This document shows, one piece after another, positions 1-10,010 of a stretch of DNA of 64,000 nucleotides (within the stretch, counting starts at the first letter, position 1; each line of letters starts with the position of its first letter). Both the position numbers and the translations under genes were made by a program. The notes under the pieces are model-generated. The model saw nothing but the letters and a program-made list of their open reading frames with translations, ran no database searches and was not told where the DNA came from. Origin of the DNA: Endomychus coccineus (Eukaryota; Arthropoda; Insecta; Coleoptera; Endomychidae); contig OY294070.1 of NCBI GenBank assembly GCA_958510875.1, positions 47,145,139 to 47,209,138 on the forward strand. The letters are read 5' to 3'.

Positions 1-635
1 GTCAGGTCTCCACTTCCGGTCTGTGCTGGCGATGTGTGTAATTAGTGTTATCGGGTAGATAACGTTATCGGCTAGATAGCGTTATCAGTGTTTGTGAGTC
101 ACCCGGTCTGGCGATGGGCATCCAGTGTGTGTAATTAGTGTTATCGGGTAGATAACGTTATCGGTAGATAGCGTTATCAGTGATTGCGAGTTTGGTTGTT
201 TGAATTTGATCTACGTATAAATAGAAATGCTTAGTTTGGAATATTAATCTTATCAACGAGGTTTCCTGTCAACAACAAGTCGTAACTTGTAGATTGTGTG
301 GTATATAATAGAGCGATTGTACTCAATTTTAAACGGAAACAGATAACACTTTGTTTTGCAACCAACTGATTGTATGCGGTTGATATTTTATCTACGAGAA
401 ATGCTTAGTTTGAAATATTAATGTTATCAACAACAAAATGAGAACGTAAACTGTTTCCTGTGCTGATATTGATAACTCAGCAAATTATCGTGGGAATGTG
501 TCACGTAGGCAACTGTAGGAATCGCGCGCAGCGTTGATAAGAAGGTGGAAATGGTATTGTCTCGAACATAATTTAATCATTGCACATTTGATTCTCTAAC
601 GAGCGACTCGTGTTTTTTGTGTGGTGCAATTTGAG
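1..635. repeat. Terminal-repeat region of a Polinton (element 1), cut by the window start
   Basis: The first 40 bases resemble the terminal sequence of the later element at 28984 (shared 'ggtctccacttccggtct'), so the window probably opens just inside a Polinton terminal inverted repeat. A block rich in GTTATC/GATAAC occurs twice (about 28-90 and 118-180). A second motif ('aatgcttagttt' with a following TTATCAAC) is repeated near 225 and 400. No coding frame is credible. The outermost end and the target duplication lie outside the window. Confidence 0.55.
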
Positions 636-1520
636 GTAAGTCCATATTATTATTATTATTATTTGATTGAGAAAACTCTCATTTCAAGTTGATATGTTTC
701 AAATTAATTTCAAATCAATATGATTCGTATGATAATAAACTCGATTTAGGGAACTTTTATTTCAAATTGGTACATTTCAAATTAACTTCATGTCAACAAG
801 CTAGCTCTTCACTTAAATTCACACCGATTATTACATTTACTTACTATTGTACACTCAGATTCACACCGATTATTACATTTACTAACTATTGTTTTCTCGA
901 TCGATGTTTTGGAAATATACCGAATTCTTTTGAGTAATATTTATCCTTGTTCAATTTGTGGTAAGTCTATATTATTATTATTATTTGATTGAGAAAACTC
1001 TCATTTCAAGTTGATATATTTCAAATTAACTCCAAATGAATATGATTCGTATGATAATAAACTCGATTTAGAAAACTTTTATTTCAAATTGGTACATTTA
1101 AAATTAACTTCATGTCAACAAGCTAGCTCTTCACTTAAATTCACACCGATTATTACATTTACTCACTATTGTACACCCAGATTCACACCGATTATTACAT
1201 GTACTAACTATTGTTTTCTCGATCGATGTTTTGGAAATATACCGAATTCTTTTGAGTAATATTTATCCTTGTTATAGTTCAAATGAATATTATTCGTATG
1301 ATAATAAACTCGATTTAGGGAACTTTTATTTCAAATTGGTACATTTCAAATCAACTTCATGTCAACAAGCTAGCTCTTCACTTAAATCCACAGCGATTAT
1401 TACATTTACTTACTATTGTACACTCAGATTCACACCGATTATTACCATTACTGACTATTGCTTTCTCGATCGATGTTTTGGAAATATACCAAAAAATTTT
1501 GAATAATATTCATCCTTGTT
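635..1520. repeat. Tandem repeat, about 322-bp unit, 2 full and 1 shortened copies
   Basis: The same block occurs three times. The landmark 'gattcgtatgataataaac' or a close variant lies near 720, 1041 and 1288. The third unit lacks about 75 bp at its start. The apparent ORFs of 82-91 aa are only the repeat read in one frame and look like low-complexity AT-rich translation. The array lies between a good splice donor (636) and an acceptor (1524), so it may sit inside a 5' UTR intron of the next gene. Confidence 0.85.
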
Positions 1521-1524
1521 ATAG
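636..1524 (+). other. Candidate 5' UTR intron upstream of the OB-fold-like gene
   Basis: A consensus-like donor (gag|GTAAGT) at 636 and an acceptor (gttatAG) at 1524 precede the ATG at 1539 by only 15 bp. The homologous gene in element 2 has the same layout: AAT|GTAAGT at 9163 and TTTCAG at 9369, followed within 5 bp by the ATG. Two independent copies with a donor/acceptor pair at matching places favour a real leader intron. No transcript evidence is available. Confidence 0.4.
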
Positions 1525-1538
1525 ATATTCATATCATA

Positions 1539-1844
1539 ATGAGCGTGGAAGCATTACACTCGTGTTCTCTATTACAGAGATTACCTACGAAAAAAGTTAA
1601 CCAGCTCGAAGAAGGTAAAGTTTATAAGATAACTAATGCAAAAATTATTAACACCCGGTTTGGAGAATCTGTGCTAGCAGAGATTGACGATTTTGGTGTT
1701 TTCCTCCCAAAACGTTTAACACCACTACTCAAACCTCTGTTGGATCGCATCAATGAAAACCAATGTATAGGACTGATTCATAGAGGAGAGGAACATTTTG
1801 GGAAATCGAATCCAGCAGCAAAAATCGGGTTCCGAGAGATTTAG
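1539..1844 (+). CDS. Small OB-fold-like protein (putative ssDNA-binding)
   Basis: An intact 101-aa ORF. Its core (tyrosine-lysine-isoleucine strand, then a TRFGESVLAEID segment and a VFLPKRL segment) matches the ORF at 9374-9685, where the same blocks read TKFGESVLLEFD and MFLPNRL. The alternating hydrophobic pattern with a 'KFGES' turn looks like an OB-fold strand pair, as in small single-strand DNA-binding proteins. That reading is inferred from pattern only. The gene lies directly upstream of DNA polymerase B on the same strand, which suits a replication accessory role. Both the remaining element copies carry it near the terminal repeat. The start is the first ATG after the candidate acceptor at 1524. 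Confidence 0.6.
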   Translation: MSVEALHSCSLLQRLPTKKVNQLEEGKVYKITNAKIINTRFGESVLAEIDDFGVFLPKRLTPLLKPLLDRINENQCIGLIHRGEEHFGKSNPAAKIGFREI

Positions 1845-1924
1845 GGAGCGTTCGCAGACTTTATAATATTCATAAAAAAAACAAAGTGGTGGGTGTAAGG
1901 TATGATTTTTGTTCTATCATTATC

Positions 1925-4900
1925 ATGGACTCTATTTCAAAGATTAGCACCGAAAATGTTAAAATTATCGATCAGGCTCAAAAAGATTTGTATAAGTCAA
2001 AATTTCCCCCTCAGGAAACAACGAAATGGATAGATTTTTGTACGAAATATATCCGTACTTTCTCGAGACATTTGATGAAACATGATTTGAATTTAGCTAA
2101 TAAGAATCAACTTCAGACAAATATCGGTCATAGAAAGCGTTTCAAAATTTTATTACAAATTAGAAATAAACCATCTATATCAAATAAGAATCGCAGTGAT
2201 AGAATCAGATGGGAGGATGGACAGTCTGCTTTTAAATGTAGAATAAGAACCGGATTGATTATCAATATTTCGCATTTAGACCCAATTAATTTTTCATATG
2301 ATGCTTTTCATCTTTTCAATACTAGAATCTCCAGAATCCTTCATGAATATAATTTTATTAAAGTTAATTCAACATTTTGTGGCGAGTATATTAAAGGGAA
2401 CGTTAACGATGAACTTATTCAGACAGATTTTAAATATTTTCATACACGATCAATAGGAATAGATAATACAACGAATTTATTAGAATGGTATAAAGATAAT
2501 ATTATTGAGAAACTTTCTACAAAATTAGAAGAATTCCAAGAGAAAAATTCAAATTGGAGTCTCAGAAATATAGTAAGTCTGCAAATAAATATCAATAAAC
2601 ATGAGGTAATTAATTCGGGATCTTCCTATATAGTTCTTCCTGAAGAAATTGCCATTAAACATGCTGTTAACAATGTTAAAAATTATGATGAGTATTGTTT
2701 CGCTTGGGCAGTAACAGCTGGATTGCTATTAAAACAAATTCAAGTCGAACATCTTCATATCCTCATTTTAGTACTGGTTTAAATTCACAAAATTTAACTT
2801 TCCCGATGCCTATTTCACAAATCAATTTATTCGAGAAGCTGAATAATATAAGCAATATAAGCATACACGTTTTTGTGTTAGAATTATGCGATAAAACAGA
2901 TGGTGCTGCTGATAAGGAAAAATTAAAGGTTCTCCCCGCATATCTATCAAAAAATAAACTAGAAACGCACTTTAATTTGTTGTTGATTCAGGATAAATAT
3001 TATCGCGATGTAGAATCTTCAGATACTTCAAAAGTTGGAGAATAAAACTCAAATTTTACACAAAACTTTTAACATTTAATTTAAAAATGCTTACAAATTG
3101 TTTCACCACACTGTGGCATAATGCCACAGTGTGGTGAAACAATTTGTAAGCATTTTTAAATTAAATGTTAAAAGTTTTGTGTAAAATTTGAGTTTTATTC
3201 TCCAACTTTTGAAGTATTATGAATTTACACTACGTAAACGCCGAAACCATAGATATATAAATCTTCAGATACATCCCATTTTGTTAATCCAATAGTTAAA
3301 TTCCATTATTGCTTGATTAAAAATTTAGCTCGACTTATTAATTCGCAAATTACTACTAGGCATAAAACTTATTTATGTGAACGTTGTCTAAATAATTTCA
3401 AAAGCGAGATAAAATACAAGACTCATATCGAAGATTGTGGAGAAATAAATACATGTAAAATAAAATTCCCTAAAGAAGATCATTTAGTTTTCAAGAATTA
3501 TTCAAATAAAATTCCAATGCCATTTGTGATTTATTTCGATTTTGAGGCTCTGTTGCTACCAATCCAAAACTGTTCTCCATCAAATTCAGCTTCACACACC
3601 AACCGAAAACAATTACATGAAGCTTACAGTGTAGGCTATTATCTGAAATGTTATTTCGATGATTCCATTTCGAAATATGATAGTTATAGAGGTTATGAAC
3701 CAGCCAAATGGTTAACTGAACAATTAGACAAAATTAGTATATTCATAGAAAAAATTGAAGTGTAACCTATGAGTTTGAGAGCGGTTGATTTATCATCCAT
3801 AATGGGGGAAACTAAATGTCATATTTGTGAAAAATGTTTTACCGATGGGAATATACGTGTAAGAGACCACTGTCATTTTACTGGGGTTTTTCGCGGCTTA
3901 GCACACCAACATTATAATTTGCAATATAAACATAAATTTGTAGTGCCTGTTTTAGCTCATATTCTATCTGGGTATGAGATGTTCCTATTGATACGAGATT
4001 TAGCTGAAGCGAACAAACAGAACATTCAAGTACTACCAATCAATAAAGAAAAATATATAAGTTTCACTAGAGGTTCCTTCTTTTCCCCAGTCAAATTCCG
4101 TTTATCGATTCATGTAGATTTTTAAATACATCACTAGATGAGTTGGTGTCCTTCTTGAATGTTGATCAATTGAAAATTTTTAAGCGTGAATATAATCATT
4201 TGACAAACGATCAGTTCAAATTATTAACCCGTAAGGGGGTTTTCCCATATGAATATTTAGATAGTTGGAATAAATTGAGCGAACCAAATTTACCACCAAT
4301 CGAAAATTTTTATAATAAATTGAAAGATGAATCAATAAGTGAAGGAGACTATGAACATGCTCAAAACGTTTGGAAAAAATTTAATTGTAGCAATTTAGGT
4401 GAGTATTCCGATTTATACTTGAAAACAGATGTTTTGCTGTTGGCAGATGTTTTTGAAAATTTCAGAGCCAAATGATATATAAAGAGATATATAAACTTGA
4501 TCCTACGTATAATTTCACTTTACCTGGCTTCTCATGGGAGTGTATGTTAAAATATACAAATATTTCTCTTCAGTTTCTAAAAGATATAGATATGATTGTG
4601 TTTATAGAAAGGGGATACGAGGTGGTGTTAGTCAATGTAGCAATAGATTCGCGGCTGCTAATAATAAGTATATGGGAGATTATAATTCACAAGAGGGAAG
4701 TAGCTATCTCATGTGTTTTGATGTTTGTAATTTATATGGGTGGGCTATGGCGCAATATTTACCTTATGATAACTTTGTATGGTATGATGATCTTAACATT
4801 GATGTGAGAGACATTTCGAAAGAAAGTCCTGTTGGATATATTCTAGAAGTAGATCTAGAATACCCTCAGAAATTACCTGACACCCGCAAAGTCTTATCGC

Positions 4901-5938
4901 TATGTCCATTGCACTCTACACCTCCCAATGCTAAACAAGCAAAATTATTATCGACGTTATACAATAAATCTAAATATATAATTCATTATAGGAATTTGAA
5001 ACAATGTTTAGCTTTGGGGATGGTGTTGAAGAAGGTACATAGAATCCTTAAGCTTAGCCAATCCAATGGTTGAAAGCTTATATCGCCTTAAATACACGAT
5101 TACGTGCAGCTGCAAAGAATAAATTCGAAGAGGCTCTTTTCAAACTCATTATAAATGCAATATTTGGGAAATCGATGGGGAACGTACGTAAGCATCGGAG
5201 CGTTAAATCAGTTAATAAATGGCATGGACCATTTGGAGCGCGATACTATATTTCTCAACCAAACTTCATTAGTAGTAAGATTTTTGATGAAAATTTGATG
5301 GCAATCGAGCAAAATAAACTCGAAATATTATTTAATAAACCAATTTATATAGGAATGGCTATTTTAGATATTTCAAAAACTTGTGTTTGATTTTCATTAT
5401 AACTTTATGCTGAAAATATATAAAGATCCTGAAGCGATAAGGCTGTGTTATACAGATACTGATAGTTTGATAACATATAATAACAGACGATTATATTTAT
5501 GAGACCATTATGAAGAAAAACGTTGAAAAATTTGAAACTAGCGATTATGCATTAGATAATATTTTTGAAATTCCACCTATAAACAAGAAAGTGGTCGGAT
5601 TAATGAAGGATGAGAACAAAGGACATATAATGACGAAGTTCATCGGCTTACGCTCTAAAATGTACAGTTATAAGGTGGAAGGGAAAGAACTCGTTAAAAA
5701 AGCTAAAGGTATTAGAGATTCGGTTTTGAAATATTCTATAACTTTTGAGGATTATGTTAAATGTCTTGAAGAAGAAATCGAGATATATAGAGTCCAAAAA
5801 TCTATCACATCTTCCAAATTTAACCTCTACACTATAGAACAAAATAAAATTGCCCTCGGCCCTTTTGACAACAAGAGGTTCCTGATAAAGAATAGAACAA
5901 ACACCTTACCTTATGGACACTATTCACTATTATCTTAA
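1925..5938 (+). pseudogene. polB: Protein-primed family B DNA polymerase (Polinton PolB), broken
   Basis: This is the replicative polymerase of Maverick/Polinton elements, which copies linear DNA from a terminal protein. Landmarks in order: a long N-terminal region (1925-2780); exonuclease motif FDFE near 3537; Cys/His-rich block near 3810-3880; exonuclease-III-like segment 'YLKTDVLLLADVFE' near 4420; palm motif A 'FDVCNLYG' near 4720; motif B 'KLIINAIFGKSMG' near 5140; motif C 'YTDTDS' near 5450; C-terminal domain ending at 5938. Frame changes occur near 2750, 4130, 4475-4640, 5070, 5390 and 5480, with an in-frame TAA at 3763, and a palindromic insertion at 3023-3217 splits it. All catalytic motifs survive in pieces, so decay is fairly recent. 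The last 75 codons match the fragment at 12537-12763. Confidence 0.9.
3023..3217. repeat. 195-bp perfect or near-perfect palindrome inside polB
   Basis: Arms 3023-3119 and 3121-3217 (97 bp each) are reverse complements around a single base at 3120. The block plus 42 further bases (to about 3259) is bracketed by a 13-bp direct repeat 'aatcttcagatac' at 3014-3026 and 3260-3272. The polymerase reading resumes after the second copy, so this is an insertion or foldback duplication of about 246 bp. It has no coding capacity of its own. It could be a fold-back mini-element, a template-switch scar, or an assembly artefact. Confidence 0.9.
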
Positions 5939-5953
5939 TATTTGTTTCGATAT

Positions 5954-6130
5954 GTTAATTTTGATATTTGTATTGATATGTTGATTGTAATTGTATTTGT
6001 ATTCATATGTTTTAATAAAAAATCTTTCTATGACGTATGTGTTAATTTTGATATTTGTATTGATATGCTAATTGTAATTGTATTCATATGTTACATACTT
6101 GTTTTGATAAAAACTTTCTATGATGTATGT
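5954..6130. repeat. Two copies of an 87-bp unit after polB
   Basis: The block starting 'gttaattttgatatttgtattgatatg' occurs at 5954 and again at 6041, period 87 bp. It is AT-rich and includes AATAAA-like sequence. It lies between the convergent 3' ends of polB (plus) and the unknown gene 6173-6835 (minus), so it may hold polyadenylation signals for both. Confidence 0.75.
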
Positions 6131-6172
6131 ATATATGTTTTTTAATGAAACACAAAAACTGTTGATCATATT

Positions 6173-6835
6173 TTATTGTCCTAAATCATACAAAACCTTA
6201 TTTTTATAGTAAAATAACATTTCTTCAAGTGTATTGGTCAATAAACATTTTGGCGATGAAATATTGATAAAACAATATAAGAGTTCTAATGCACTGGCAT
6301 GATTCCTCATGCTTTTAATCACATCAATAACATTGTGATAGTATGAAGGTAAATCAAATTGTTCGAGAAAAGACACTCGATGTGATAACACTCCATCGCT
6401 GATATTAATTATTTCTCGAACATCTTCCTCACACAGCCAAGAATGAATACCATGCTTCGTAACTTGAAGTACTTTTTCATTATTGTCCCACACAAGTTGA
6501 ACTATTTGGTAATATTCATCGGATGCTATGGGGGCAGGATCGAAATCTGTTTGTAAACTTGAGAAGAAATCTCTGATTCTAGTTCGAAGAATTTCGATGA
6601 TGTGATACCATTCCAGCAGTCCAAAGGTGAGTTTACAATTTTGCGAAGAATGGATAAGTGATATTGTTGATGCGAAGATTCGCATAGGACTCAATCCACA
6701 CTTAATTTTATAACCCCCTCCAATGGGTATGTTGTATTCAACAATATAAATTTCCCGAATTAACATTCCAAACTCTTCAAACATTCGATCTAACTCGGAA
6801 CTATCTTCGGATGTACCACTATCTTGGTTTGACAT
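6173..6835 (-). CDS. Unknown Polinton accessory protein, 220 aa
   Basis: An intact ORF with no family I can name. It is homologous to 13154-13777 over its length. Shared blocks include a 'CGLSP(M/V)R' segment with 'STISL' close behind, a '(L/F)GxxEW' segment, 'LQVTKH', 'EDVREII', 'HRVSFLEQ', and a C-terminal 'ELLYCFI'. An acidic Ser-rich N-terminus is followed by a mostly alpha-helical pattern. It sits tail-to-tail with polB and just downstream of integrase on the same strand in both elements, so it belongs to the conserved gene set. The FG-x-x-EW segment faintly recalls PC4-like transcription coactivators, but this is only a pattern guess. I do not assign a function. Confidence 0.75.
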   Translation of the reverse strand: MSNQDSGTSEDSSELDRMFEEFGMLIREIYIVEYNIPIGGGYKIKCGLSPMRIFASTISLIHSSQNCKLTFGLLEWYHIIEILRTRIRDFFSSLQTDFDPAPIASDEYYQIVQLVWDNNEKVLQVTKHGIHSWLCEEDVREIINISDGVLSHRVSFLEQFDLPSYYHNVIDVIKSMRNHASALELLYCFINISSPKCLLTNTLEEMLFYYKNKVLYDLGQ

Positions 6836-6929
6836 TTTACTACAACTGAACTGATTGTTAGATTTTCTCTAACATACACCCTCAAGATCACACACTCACG
6901 CGCAGATCATATAATATCACTTCTAGCAA

Positions 6930-7150
6930 TCCAACTTTTCTCTTTCAGTCTCAACCATTTGACGTACATTTTATCATCTTTTTTCCGAAGCACTTTCTCA
7001 ATCAAAAAGACATCAGGTTGTTTGATCTTCTGCAATTCTTCCTAGTACAAACAACCGCTGATTGGGGAGCTCTTCATATCCTCTAGTAGATACGTGACTG
7101 GGTTAGTGATTTTAACTTTTATAATTTTAAAGAGCTCCGCCGACCAATTA
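6930..7150 (-). pseudogene. Integrase C-terminal fragment (element 1)
   Basis: Translated on the minus strand this segment matches the C-terminal part of the integrases at 13854-14780 and 36685-37608: the 'NPVTYLL(E/K)DM' strand, the 'CFYEEELQ' segment (here interrupted by a TAG) and the 'VEKVLRKK' chromodomain-like tail. The catalytic core is missing because the segment stops at a breakpoint at about 7150 ('NWSAELFK' region). It shows that element 1 once had integrase downstream of the accessory gene in the same order as element 2. Confidence 0.8.
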
Positions 7151-7378
7151 GGCTACTACTATTCGCGTTGGAAAACCGACTGTCTTGCGAAAACATTTCG
7201 TAACAACTGACTGTTGCATTCCAACTTCTCTACCACCAACACATATCAAATATTTATTTGAACATGCGCAGATCATACTATATCGATATTCTGTATCCAA
7301 CTCTTATCCTCCATACCATACCCATACTTATCAAGAAGTTCCTTCAACCTTTTTTTTTCCACTTCAATTATCGCGCTA
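7151..7378. other. Shuffled fragments: accessory-gene upstream region joined to fiber-gene piece
   Basis: Bases 7151-7325 match 13738-13908, which is the start of the accessory gene, its upstream spacer and the 3' end of integrase in element 2. Bases 7326-7375 then match about 15018-15065, inside the fiber-like gene. Two internal deletions or template switches created the junctions at 7150 and about 7325. No gene is intact here. Confidence 0.75.
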
Positions 7379-7745
7379 ATGGCTTTTCACTATAGCGAAT
7401 TCCTCCATACCTTGTTGAATGTGGAAAAATTTTATCCAAAGATTTTCGGAATATACTGTTCAAATATAAGCCTGTTCGGTCAGTTGAAAGAAATTCTGAG
7501 TGAGGTTCTATCGCGGTAATCCAATCCAATTGTAGTCCTGTCAACTGAAAAAAATGAATACGAGGAAGAACAAACTACTATCAGAGAGGGTACAACCGTC
7601 CTTTGGGAGGATCCAATCGTTATTGGGAGGTTCTTTGAAAACAGGGTAACACCATATCAGATTGTCATTATTTAATCATCAACCACCATGCACGTTTGCG
7701 GGCAAAGTCGAAGGGAATTTTCGAGAGCAATACCAACGTTTTTTC
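7379..7745 (+). pseudogene. Broken ORF with a segment duplicated beyond element 2
   Basis: An ATG at 7379 opens a 48-codon frame to a TAA at about 7518, and the same frame continues open for about 50 codons afterwards. The stretch 7600-7710 recurs nearly identically in the same orientation at about 24094-24200, on the other side of element 2. The end of this stretch reads as a short Cys-containing zinc-finger-like piece ('HVCGQ'), as does the right-hand copy. The pre-insertion locus therefore probably held a tandemly repeated sequence related to the zinc-finger gene at 24170-24771. Function unknown. Confidence 0.4.
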
Positions 7746-7751
7746 TTGGGA
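7746..7751. repeat. Target-site duplication TTGGGA, left copy
   Basis: TTGGGA lies immediately left of the element end AGTAGGCAT. The same six bases follow ...ATGCCTACT at 24052-24057. A 6-bp duplication next to AG-starting ends is the known signature of Polinton integration. Confidence 0.92.
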
Positions 7752-7919
7752 AGTAGGCATACCGTCACTTGGGCCCGCCTGATAGAGAGCCTTATCAGAT
7801 GTAGGCAACCAGCAAGACATTCGCGCATGCGCGGTCGGGAGCAAAATCACCCTTTTTTGCGCATGCGCAGTCATAGAAGTATATGGTTCACCAATCGATG
7901 GTCTATGGTTTGCTAATCT

Positions 7920-8800
7920 ATGGTGAACCCGACTATGCTCTATGGTTCAACAATCGATGGACAGGTAGGCTACGGTTTGGTAATCTATGATTCCCCCAAA
8001 GAACTTTCGACCATAGAGGTCTGGATGTGAGGTTAGTTGGATGTGACGTCATCGACCCGCCAAATTCAAACGTAGAGGTGTTTTGGTGATGTTTATCATG
8101 GCCGACGTTGGAACCGAATGTCAGAAGAGTTAACGTCAAAACCGCAATATGACTGATGTTGTAGCTACATCTTCTGATGAACCGATGAACTATCATACTT
8201 AAATGTCAATGTCAGACCAGTTAACTTCAAACGACTACATCTATGAATGAACCGATCAACCGTCATGCATACCTGTCAACGTCAGAAATGTTAACGTCAA
8301 GGGACGACATCTATGAGGTCACAATTCAAAATATGACTGATGTTATAGCTACATCACCGCCATCTCTTAATGAACTATCATACTTCAATGTCAATGTCAG
8401 AACAGTTAACTTCAAATGACTAAATCTATGAATGAACCGTTATGCGTACCTGTCAACGTCAAAGGACGACATCTATGAGGTATCTTGTTAATGTTTTTGA
8501 GGGGGAAATTTATGAACCTATGAACTATCATGGCTGGATGTCAATGTCAGAACCGTTAACGTCAAAGGACGACATCTATGAGACTCCAATTCAAAATGTT
8601 ACCGATGTTGTAGCCTATATCGCCATCTATCACTAAACCGATGAACTATCATAGCTGAATGTCAATGTCAGAACAGTTAACGTAAAAGGACGACATCTAT
8701 GAGGTATTTTGCTGATGTTTGCGCGAGGAATTTCAAAAATTTGACTCATGTTGTAGCTATACTGTCATTTATTATTGAACCACACCGTAATTCCAGAAAT
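7920..8800. repeat. Degenerate minisatellite in left TIR
   Basis: Repeats of roughly 100-150 bp share the blocks 'aactatcatagctgaatg', 'tcaatgtcagaacagttaac' and 'gtcaaaggacgacatctatg'; related blocks start near 8196, 8270, 8385, 8450, 8535 and 8655. Near 7905-7990 shorter units repeat 'ctatggttcaccaatc'. The same array occurs inverted at 22920-23900 and again in the remnant at 43260-44250. No coding frame is credible. 8800-9160 holds only AT-rich sequence. Confidence 0.8.
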
Positions 8801-9162
8801 AATGAACTTTTAAAATAACCTACAAATTTCCTAAACGTTAAGTGATTACTTACGTATATGAAATTATTACACCAGAAACCACATTGAGTATATGAGAACA
8901 CGTGGAAGCAATTAAGTTTGCATACACCTGCGTCATCACATTCAGTTTATACGAGAATAATTGAATACAATGGATTCATTCATTAGGTCAACAAATAACA
9001 ATAAGTGATATACAAGTCTAGACTTGTTAGTAAAAGAATTAGAATTGAGAGTTATGTTGACTACGAATTTAATTCTCGATTCCTCAGTAATCTGTTACAG
9101 CTCAAACGAAACACATCGTTTTCATATATCCTGTGTGTGCTGCCTTCTATTGAACGGTAAAT

Positions 9163-9369
9163 GTAAGTTTAATTCAATTATTTAATTCACTGCCATGAAA
9201 ACATACATACTCTTATAAGCATTTAAACAGGTAAAAATTATTCAATTCACATTCATAAAATAACAAGTACAAAATTGATTAATCAACTTTTATAAAATAA
9301 CTGTTGAATCAATTTTGTGTGTGTATTACAAATTTAAAAAAATCTCCAATTTTATTCATATTGTTTCAG
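9163..9369 (+). other. Candidate leader intron of the OB-like gene (left TIR)
   Basis: Donor AAT|GTAAGT at 9163 and acceptor TTTCAG ending at 9369, placed just before the ATG at 9374. The layout matches that in element 1 (636-1524). The mirror copy lies at about 22302-22508. The intron itself is AT-rich and contains a small inverted repeat around 9280-9310 (CAAAATTGATT/AATCAATTTTG). Confidence 0.35.
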
Positions 9370-9373
9370 ATTC

Positions 9374-9685
9374 ATGATGGATCTAACAAAACTTAATCAT
9401 TGTGCTCTTTTGGAGAGAAAACCATTGAGGAGAGTTCCAGAACTCGAAATCAATAAGCATTATACAATACTTCAAGCGAGAGTAGTAAGAACCAAATTTG
9501 GTGAATCCGTATTGCTCGAGTTCGATGAATTCTCTATGTTCCTACCCAACCGACTGACCAATCAGATTATCCCAATTTTGGAACAAATCTACATGAAACC
9601 TTGTTTGATTTTGATATACAGGGGAAAAGAGGATGTTAATAAAAGCAACCCGGCTTTTAAACTTGAATTTTTGGAGCTCAAGTAA
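9374..9685 (+). CDS. Small OB-fold-like protein (left TIR copy)
   Basis: Intact 103-aa ORF, homologous to 1539-1844 and nearly identical to 21986-22297. Conserved blocks are 'TKFGESVLLEFD', 'MFLPNRL' and a 'KSNPAFKLEF' tail, compared with 'TRFGESVLAEID', 'VFLPKRL' and 'KSNPAAKIGF' in element 1. The strand-turn-strand pattern suggests a single OB-fold domain that could bind single-stranded DNA during protein-primed replication. This function is inferred. It is the outermost gene of the element, transcribed inward. Confidence 0.6.
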   Translation: MMDLTKLNHCALLERKPLRRVPELEINKHYTILQARVVRTKFGESVLLEFDEFSMFLPNRLTNQIIPILEQIYMKPCLILIYRGKEDVNKSNPAFKLEFLELK

Positions 9686-9752
9686 TAAGAAATCTAAGGT
9701 ATGGTGTTTATACTAGCGTGTGTATATAGTCGATGAAATCATCAGCATTAAT

Positions 9753-10010
9753 ATGTCTCTTGAAGAATACACACGTAAATTGGAAGAATTCGGTGCGAAA
9801 GTAAAAGCTTTGAGTAGAGATTTAAGATTTTACGAAGATAAAAATATCGCTATAAGACAATTGAATAGTTTAAGTATTGGTGGAGAGGATGGTTATGTCA
9901 GAACCCAATTTTATAATCCTAACCTCAATTTTGAATGGAATCCTGTATACAAACGTTCCGAATCGAGTGGAACGTATTTATATATGTCCCAGGAAAGATC
10001 TGAGAAATGA
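9753..10010 (+). CDS. ORF A: 85-aa coiled-coil-like protein overlapping ORF B
   Basis: Starts MSLEEYTRKLEE and has a heptad-like run (about residues 2-45) rich in Leu, Lys and Glu, then a 'FYEDK' block. The first two thirds match the copies at 26322-26541 and 31020-31258 ('FYEDK', 'IRLLN'). The last third lies inside ORF B, one base out of phase, and is poorly conserved between element families, so selection there seems to act on ORF B. It may be a separate short gene, or the N-terminal half of an A-B fusion made by a +1 shift. Function unknown. Confidence 0.45.
   Translation: MSLEEYTRKLEEFGAKVKALSRDLRFYEDKNIAIRQLNSLSIGGEDGYVRTQFYNPNLNFEWNPVYKRSESSGTYLYMSQERSEK

Noticed and set aside
689..1506. 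Three ORFs of 82-91 aa in a row with similar sequence, as a small gene family
   Set aside because: They are one 322-bp non-coding tandem repeat read in the same frame. Substitutions are spread evenly and the products are low-complexity.
7662..8196. ORFs at 7662-7916, 7668-7874 and 7933-8196
   Set aside because: They cross the element boundary at 7752 or lie in minisatellite sequence, and only the TIR copy preserves them.
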